Shown here in pieces: positions 58,507 to 64,000 of a stretch of 64,000 bases of DNA. The translations under genes and the position numbers were made by a program. The notes under the pieces were generated by a model, which did not search any database, was not told the DNA's origin, and saw only the letters and a list, made by a program, of their open reading frames with translations. The first letter of the stretch is position 1. Each line of letters starts with the position of its first letter. Source of the DNA: Rheinheimera sp. UJ63 (GTDB lineage: Bacteria; Pseudomonadota; Gammaproteobacteria; Enterobacterales; Alteromonadaceae); the NCBI RefSeq assembly GCF_021568285.1, contig NZ_JAKGTQ010000007.1:62001-126000 (forward strand), read 5' to 3'.

Positions 58507-59415
58507 ATGCACAGTCGCTGTATTTGGCAACAAGGTGAGCACAATGCCTTTACCGACTTAATTGCTTGGCAGGGTGCGCTGTGGTGTGTGTTTCGCGAAG
58601 CTACAGCTCATGTTTCGCCTGATGGTGCTTTTCGCGTGCTACGTTCAACCGATCACGGCAATAGCTGGCACAATATGGCGTTAGTGCAGCATGCTGCCGC
58701 CGACTTACGTGATCCCAAATTCAGTTGCCACCCCGATGGCCGCTTAATGCTTTTAGGCGCCGGTGCGTTGCATGATAAAAGCCAGGGCAGTCATCAATCC
58801 TATATTTGGTATTCAATCGACGGTGCAGTGTGGTCTGCCGCGCAAGCGGTCGGTGATATTAACTTTTGGCTATGGCGACTGACTTGGCACGGCCAGCAGG
58901 CTTATGCTTTGGCTTATTATGTTGGCCGCCCCTCACTATCGCGGTTATATATTGGCGATAGCACCCTGCAATTTAAGCTACATGAAGATATTTACCAAGG
59001 CAGTTATGCCAATGAAAACAGTTTGCTATTTCAACCTGATAACACCGCGTATTGCCTATTGCGCCGGGATCCTGAGGTAGGGCTCTTAGGACGCAGCACA
59101 CCCCCTTATCGCCAATGGCACTGGCAAGCATTAACGGCGCGAATTGGTGGCCCACACTGGCTACAATTAGCCGATAACCGCGCTGTGGCTTGCGTCAGAT
59201 TATATGATGATAGGGTGCGTACCAGCCTCTGCGGTATTAACATGCAAAGTGGTGAGCTAACAGAATGGCTAACACTACCCTCAGGTGGTGATTGCAGTTA
59301 CGCTGGGATGGTATTACAAGATGACAGATTGCTGCTCAGTTATTATTCGTCACACGAGAGTAAAACGGCGATTTATTTTGCTGCAGTGGCGATCAGTGAG
59401 CTGCCGGCTGCTTAA
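58507..59415 (+). CDS. BNR/sialidase-fold protein without signal peptide
   Basis: 302 aa. Asp-box-like and beta-propeller motifs recur: STDHGNSWHNMAL and YSIDGAVWSAAQ, with aromatic-rich blades and SGGDCSYAGMVL near the end. This suggests a six-bladed sialidase-type fold. There is no signal peptide, so it is predicted cytoplasmic. It starts 12 bp after the permease gene with CGGAG upstream, so it belongs to the export operon. Its reaction is unknown. Confidence 0.8.
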   Translation: MHSRCIWQQGEHNAFTDLIAWQGALWCVFREATAHVSPDGAFRVLRSTDHGNSWHNMALVQHAAADLRDPKFSCHPDGRLMLLGAGALHDKSQGSHQSYIWYSIDGAVWSAAQAVGDINFWLWRLTWHGQQAYALAYYVGRPSLSRLYIGDSTLQFKLHEDIYQGSYANENSLLFQPDNTAYCLLRRDPEVGLLGRSTPPYRQWHWQALTARIGGPHWLQLADNRAVACVRLYDDRVRTSLCGINMQSGELTEWLTLPSGGDCSYAGMVLQDDRLLLSYYSSHESKTAIYFAAVAISELPAA

Positions 59416-59436
59416 AACCGGCAGCATACTCACCTC

Positions 59437-60036
59437 TTAGTATTTAACACTGCAGCCATAAGGCTTAGTCACCGCAGGATCCGGCGTTTGACCGGCTAAT
59501 ACTGCGGTTGCAGCATTAGCAAAATACGGCGTAGCTTTAGCAATATCATCTACCTTGGCAGACGGGATGCTATCAATGCCACCCATATACTGCAGCACAC
59601 CGGCTTTATCAATTACATACATATGTGGTGTGGTACGCGCATCATAGGCTTTACCCATCACACCACTCTCATCAAATAACACCGCTGTTGGCGCGGCACC
59701 ACGGCTTGTGGTCAGTTCAGCTGATTTTGCGCCATCAATGTGGCCTTGACTGCCGGGCTTAGAGGAAATCACACTGAGCCACACTACGTCTTGCTCGGTA
59801 TAGGTTTTTTGCAACTGCTGCATATTGCCGTTGTAATGTTTGACCACAAACGGACAATCATGATTGGTCCACTCTAATACCACCTCTTTGCCAGCAAAAT
59901 CTTTTAGGCTGTGTACCTTACCGGTTGAGTCTTTTACCGTAAAGTCAGGTGCTGGCACACCTACTTGCGGTGCTGCAAACAAGTTAGCCGCAAACAACGT
60001 AGCAGCGGCTGCTGCAAGTAATGTCATTTTTTTCAT
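59437..60036 (-). CDS. periplasmic peroxiredoxin/redoxin-family protein
   Basis: 199 aa. Signal peptide (MTLLAAAAATLFAANLFA), then an AhpC/TSA-like domain (VGVPAPDFTVKDSTGKVHSLKDF) with a single central Cys in WTNHDCPFVVKHYNGNM and a second Cys at the extreme C-terminus (YGCSVKY). CAGGAG upstream of the ATG. It follows the DsbD-like gene on the same strand, which is a plausible electron donor in the periplasm. Confidence 0.88.
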   Translation of the reverse strand: MKKMTLLAAAAATLFAANLFAAPQVGVPAPDFTVKDSTGKVHSLKDFAGKEVVLEWTNHDCPFVVKHYNGNMQQLQKTYTEQDVVWLSVISSKPGSQGHIDGAKSAELTTSRGAAPTAVLFDESGVMGKAYDARTTPHMYVIDKAGVLQYMGGIDSIPSAKVDDIAKATPYFANAATAVLAGQTPDPAVTKPYGCSVKY

Positions 60037-60076
60037 AGGGTTAACTCCTGTAAATGTCCAAATAAATGAAGCGGTG

Positions 60077-62137
60077 TTATTGACGACTTAACCGCTCTAA
60101 GGTTTGCCTGAGCGTATCAGGCGTTAAAATCTGTGGTAACACTTCAGCCGGTTGCCCCGGCCAATACAACACATACAACGGCACGCCCTCGCGTTGATAT
60201 TGATGCAAATAGGCCGTGATATCGGCATCTTTGAGCGTCCAGTCGCCTTTCAAATAGGTCACATCATATAAGGCTAAGGCGGCTTTACTGCTCTCGGTAT
60301 TCAGTGCCACCTGTTCATTGACTAAGCAGGTAATACACCAATCGGCTGTCATATTAACCAGTACCGGTTTATTGGCGGCTTTAAGTTCAGCTAAACGTTG
60401 CGGGCTCCATGCTGACCAATGCTGCTGTGCTGCATCAGCGGTATTGGTTGAGGTATTAGGTGCAGGAAAACTCACGACATACATGGCTAACACCAGCAGC
60501 AGCACGGCAAAGATCGGTTCAGCGATACCTTGTCGGCGCATTTGCCAGCGGCCCCATAACCAACAGGCTGCGGCAATGGCCACCGCACCACACAGCAAAA
60601 TGGCCAAGGCATCAATACCAACTTGTCGGCCAAAGACCCAAGCCAGCCAAACAGCGCTTAAATACAGTGGATAGGCCAATAATTGCTTTAAGGTCTCCAT
60701 CCAGGCGCCAGGCTTAGGTAAGGCTTTTGCCAAGCGAGGCATATAGGCAAGTAACAAGAAAGGCAGCGCCATGCCTAAGCCCAAGGCAACGAAAACCAAC
60801 AAGGCTAACAACGGAGGTTGCGTCACGGCATAACCTAACGCGCCGCCCATAAAGGGTGCGGTACAAGGGCTAGCGACTATCACTGCCAGAACGCCGGTAA
60901 AAAACGAGCCTTTACCGCCTTTTTGTTGGGTTAAGGCGCTGCCGGTATTCATCAAGCCCAAGCCAAACTGCACCAAACCCGACAAACTTAAGCCCAAGGC
61001 AAATAACAGATAGGCCAGTGCCGCCACGAGCCAAGGGCTTTGTAATTGAAAGCCCCAACCGACCGCACTGCCGGCACTGCGCAGGGCTAACAACACTAAG
61101 GCTAAAGCGACGAAACTGAGCACCACCCCCAAACTGTAAAACAGGGCATCTGAGCGCTGTTGTTGCTGCGATCCGGTATTACCCGCAATACTCAAGGCTT
61201 TTAACGATAATACCGGGAACACGCACGGCATGAGATTCAAAATAAAACCGCCTGCTGCGGCCATTAATAACACTAACCACAGCGCTGGCGCTGTTTTCGT
61301 GGCAGGACTGCTGCTTGCAGCACTATCACTGGCCACTTGCAATTGCACACTGTACCCCTGCCCGGAAGCGCTCACTAACACCACTTCAAATTGCTCTGGC
61401 GCACCGGTAAAGTAAGTGTTCAGCGGCTGGCGTAAAATCCACTCTCCTTCACTGACTAATAATTGCTGCGGCGCGGCGTGATCAACTACTTCAGTGGCGC
61501 GCACGAAGAAATGCTGAAAATCGATATCAGGCAAGCCACTGATCGCGGCTGACAAGCTGCCTCCGGCAATATCATATTGACCGCTGACCGCAAGTACATT
61601 GGGCTGACTCACTTTACCTTGGTTGATCAGGTCAACGGCGGTTTCTGACACGATAGCTTGTGCAGCCACCGCCAAGGTCAGTTCAAAACTGGCTGAGGTG
61701 GGAATACAAATCTCTTCACAAACCAGCCAATCAACATTCGCCGCAATATTTAGCTCAGTAGCGGCGTAATCTGCCGGTACGGTTAATTCGCTCAGCAACA
61801 CGGTGGGGCCGCCGAAACCGTAATTCATTAAAGGGGGAATAGAGAATTGCTGAGGTGTGGGCCATTGAATGGGGCCCGCCGTCACGCCTGCGGGTAGCTG
61901 CCAATCAATACTGGTGGGTAAGCCTGAGTCACCTGGGTTAATCCAGTAGGTGTGCCAGTGTTCGTCAGGGATAAAATGCAAGGCGAGTTGCAGTGTTTGC
62001 CCAGGCTTTACTGTTTGGTATTCACTGACTAACTCAGCACGTAAATGCTGTGCAGGTTGCCAACCGGTGGTATGTGCAAATAACCCCGGGCTAACACCCA
62101 AAAGCACAAAGCACCACAAAGCCGTTAAAAAACGCAT
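60077..62137 (-). CDS. DsbD/ScsB-type transmembrane thiol-disulfide reductase
   Basis: 686 aa. Signal peptide, a large N-terminal periplasmic domain (about 20-280) with WHTYWINPGDSGLP and two Cys in WLVCEEICIPTSASF, then a central membrane domain of eight helices with LMPCVFPVLSLKAL and IVASPCTAPFMGGALGYAV, and a C-terminal thioredoxin domain with ADWCITCLVNEQ. It carries electrons from cytoplasmic thioredoxin to periplasmic proteins. The N-terminal domain is of the ScsB kind rather than classical DsbD. Likely operon with the downstream redoxin gene. Confidence 0.93.
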   Translation of the reverse strand: MRFLTALWCFVLLGVSPGLFAHTTGWQPAQHLRAELVSEYQTVKPGQTLQLALHFIPDEHWHTYWINPGDSGLPTSIDWQLPAGVTAGPIQWPTPQQFSIPPLMNYGFGGPTVLLSELTVPADYAATELNIAANVDWLVCEEICIPTSASFELTLAVAAQAIVSETAVDLINQGKVSQPNVLAVSGQYDIAGGSLSAAISGLPDIDFQHFFVRATEVVDHAAPQQLLVSEGEWILRQPLNTYFTGAPEQFEVVLVSASGQGYSVQLQVASDSAASSSPATKTAPALWLVLLMAAAGGFILNLMPCVFPVLSLKALSIAGNTGSQQQQRSDALFYSLGVVLSFVALALVLLALRSAGSAVGWGFQLQSPWLVAALAYLLFALGLSLSGLVQFGLGLMNTGSALTQQKGGKGSFFTGVLAVIVASPCTAPFMGGALGYAVTQPPLLALLVFVALGLGMALPFLLLAYMPRLAKALPKPGAWMETLKQLLAYPLYLSAVWLAWVFGRQVGIDALAILLCGAVAIAAACWLWGRWQMRRQGIAEPIFAVLLLVLAMYVVSFPAPNTSTNTADAAQQHWSAWSPQRLAELKAANKPVLVNMTADWCITCLVNEQVALNTESSKAALALYDVTYLKGDWTLKDADITAYLHQYQREGVPLYVLYWPGQPAEVLPQILTPDTLRQTLERLSRQ

Positions 62138-62359
62138 CGTCTTATCCTTTAACCATTTACGCTGTTTACGTTATTACAACACTGGCGATCACTTTACTAG
62201 TGTTCCTGTTGAAAAATTCGGCTAATTGCAGCAAAAAACACGATAAGCTGGTATATTAACCGCCGCTTTTAACCATGCCACTGTGGTCACTCCAGCACGG
62301 CATCGTTATAGGCACATAAACTCATAAAATGACGATTCGCTCACAACTTAAAAGGTGCA

Positions 62360-64000
62360 ATGTTAATGACCCCATTCAGCAAATCTGCCCTAGTCGCTGC
62401 GATGCACGCAGCACTGTTCGGTGCAACACTGGGTTTTTCTCCTGCTCTGCTGGCGCAGGAAAGTGACAAAAACCTAGAAACTGAAGAAAAACAACTGGAA
62501 ACCATCACTATTACCGCACAGCGTCGCAGCCAAAGCATTCAAGAAGTGCCAATCTCTGTGGCCACACTGTCTGGTGAAAAGTTCGACAGTATTTTCTCAT
62601 CGGGTGATGACATTACCGCTTTAGCGATTAAAGTGCCCGGCCTTTATGCCGAAAGTTCGAACGGCCGTGCCGCACCACGTTTTTATATTCGTGGTTTAGG
62701 TAACACCGATTTCGATCTCGCTGCATCACAACCTGTATCTATCGTCATGGATGATGTTGTTATGGAAAACGTGATCTTAAAAAGCTTCCCGTTGTTCGAC
62801 GTCGAACAAGTTGAAGTGATCCGTGGTCCGCAAGGCACGCTGTTTGGTCGTAACACCACAGCCGGTATCATTAAATTTGATACCGTTAAGCCACGCCAAG
62901 AATTCGATGCTTATGTAAAAACGACGGCGGGCACCTTAGGCAGTGCACACTTTGAAGGTGCTGTCGGTGGCGCTTTAACCGATTCACTCTCGGCGCGTTT
63001 GTCATTGTTGTCACAACATCGCAGTAACTGGATCGACAATAGCTTCACTGGCCAAAATGATGTGATGGGCGGCTATGATGAGCGCGCGGCACGTCTACAA
63101 TTCTTATTTGAATCAGATGAATTTGATGCCTTGTTAAATGTGCATAATCGTAACTACGACGGCACATCAACCATGTTCCGCAAAAACATCCTGACTAAAG
63201 GCAGCAACGAGTTAAACAACAATTACGATCGTGATGTTGTCGCTTATGATGGCCCGGGTAATAACCGTCAAAACTATGATGCTTGGGGTACCTCGCTGAA
63301 AGTTGACGTGAAATTAGAAGAAATGACCCTTACCTCTATCACCGCATTAGAAAAAGCCAGTGGCGGCGGTATTGGTGACATCGACGGTGGTAATGTGAAT
63401 GAAGCCGGTGATGCTGCAGTAGCCGATGCCGTTACTGAAGATCAACTTAATGGTCTGCGTCAATTTACCCAAGAATTCCGTTTAGCCAGTGATACCAGTA
63501 ATGCGCTGAGCTGGCAGGTCGGTGCTTACTACTTTGACTCATCCTTTGCGGTGAATACCGTTGATGGTTTCTTTGGTGCCACCGAAGTATTTCACGGCAA
63601 TACTAGCTGGGCGTTATTTGGTCAAGCAACCTATCAACTTACCGAAAAGCTAACCGTAACGGGCGGCTTACGTTATACCGATGATGAAAAAACCTTCTCG
63701 GTTGGCCAACAAAACGTTGATGGTTTTGCGGTAGTGATTGGTTTCGCGTCTGAGCAACAATATGACCCGATCAAAGTAAAAGACGATCAATTAGGCTGGG
63801 AATTAAGCGCTAACTATCGCTTAACCGATACGACTAGCTTATTTACCCGCGCCGCTGAAGGTTTCCGTGCGCAAACTATCCAAGGTCGTGATGTGGCATT
63901 TGAAGCGCCGCCGTCAGTCGCCGGTGCTGAAACCATTACTTCATTTGAAGTGGGTACTAAGTCTGACTTACTCGACAACACCTTACGCTTAAATGCTGCG
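62360..64000 (+). CDS. TonB-dependent outer-membrane receptor (3' end cut off by window edge)
   Basis: 547 codons visible. Signal peptide (VAAMHAALFGATLGFSPALLAQ), TonB box ETITITAQRR, plug (SIQEVPISVATLSGEKFDS through FDVEQVEVIRGPQGTLFGRNTTAGIIKF), then barrel strands to the window edge (YRLTDTTSLFTRAAEGFRAQ). The pattern RRSQSIQEVPISV and GRNTTAGIIK is typical of receptors for complex organic or iron-chelate substrates. AAAGG lies upstream of the ATG at 62360; a second in-frame ATG at 62366 is also possible. Confidence 0.95.
   Translation, partial: MLMTPFSKSALVAAMHAALFGATLGFSPALLAQESDKNLETEEKQLETITITAQRRSQSIQEVPISVATLSGEKFDSIFSSGDDITALAIKVPGLYAESSNGRAAPRFYIRGLGNTDFDLAASQPVSIVMDDVVMENVILKSFPLFDVEQVEVIRGPQGTLFGRNTTAGIIKFDTVKPRQEFDAYVKTTAGTLGSAHFEGAVGGALTDSLSARLSLLSQHRSNWIDNSFTGQNDVMGGYDERAARLQFLFESDEFDALLNVHNRNYDGTSTMFRKNILTKGSNELNNNYDRDVVAYDGPGNNRQNYDAWGTSLKVDVKLEEMTLTSITALEKASGGGIGDIDGGNVNEAGDAAVADAVTEDQLNGLRQFTQEFRLASDTSNALSWQVGAYYFDSSFAVNTVDGFFGATEVFHGNTSWALFGQATYQLTEKLTVTGGLRYTDDEKTFSVGQQNVDGFAVVIGFASEQQYDPIKVKDDQLGWELSANYRLTDTTSLFTRAAEGFRAQTIQGRDVAFEAPPSVAGAETITSFEVGTKSDLLDNTLRLNAA

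Overview
The window is a chromosomal segment of a Gram-negative gammaproteobacterium. The gene order lexA/plsB, ubiE-ubiJ-ubiB-tatABC-tatD-hemB and gppA-rhlB/trxA/rho, two TonB-dependent receptors, a PEP-CTERM protein and a methionine-salvage set together suggest an aerobic aquatic member of the Alteromonadales/Chromatiales borderland, close to Rheinheimera or Alishewanella. That placement is inference from gene content; there is no 16S gene in the window. No tRNA, rRNA, CRISPR array, complete insertion sequence or prophage was seen.

Layout. 1-2042: ctaD (cut by the window edge) and ctaC of an aa3/caa3-type oxidase. 2354-7229: lexA with two tandem SOS boxes, plsB, tesB, an EVE-domain protein and a small unknown. 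7324-10344: DUF885 lipoprotein and a GGDEF protein with an altered signature. 10468-17244: ubiquinone (ubiE, ubiJ, ubiB), Tat export (tatA, tatB, tatC), a small secreted protein, tatD and hemB. 17296-21996: gppA, rhlB, trxA and rho. 22149-25120: deoA, cdd and an MFS transporter. 25208-29131: omega-amidase and aminotransferase (minus strand), divergent from mtnB-mtnC-mtnD. 29310-30889: a LysR regulator, then a gene-free stretch holding a candidate small RNA. 30890-35887: a locus built around an ECF sigma factor: a low-complexity secreted protein, an outer-membrane barrel, a subtilisin-like protease, the sigma factor, its probable anti-sigma factor and a lipoprotein. 35993-43400: serine hydrolase, choice-of-anchor-I lipoprotein, YajD, an unknown, and a TonB receptor. 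43863-48518: acuR-acuI, a diguanylate cyclase, an Old Yellow Enzyme and an ArsR regulator. 48799-53057: small genes, a decayed mtnA fragment, a PEP-CTERM protein, mtnA and divergent mtnK. 53061-53327: a TA-flanked inverted-repeat element. 53470-59415: a MacB-like ABC exporter operon with three successive adaptor proteins and a BNR-repeat protein. 59437-62137: redoxin and DsbD-like reductase. 62360-64000: a second TonB receptor, cut by the window edge.

How the genes work together. Methionine salvage is nearly complete here but split between two divergent loci about 22 kb apart: mtnK/mtnA and mtnE-omega-amidase/mtnB-mtnC-mtnD. Each divergent promoter region carries an 8-bp MetJ-type box (one perfect, one 7/8), so both loci may answer to S-adenosylmethionine. 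The most distinctive unnamed system is at 30.8-35.9 kb. The sigma operon and the secreted-protein operon each carry TGGAATAAA, exactly 14 bases, then CGTTATC upstream of the first gene, and the protease has a divergent near-match. This points to one small regulon that builds a cell-surface structure of unknown function.
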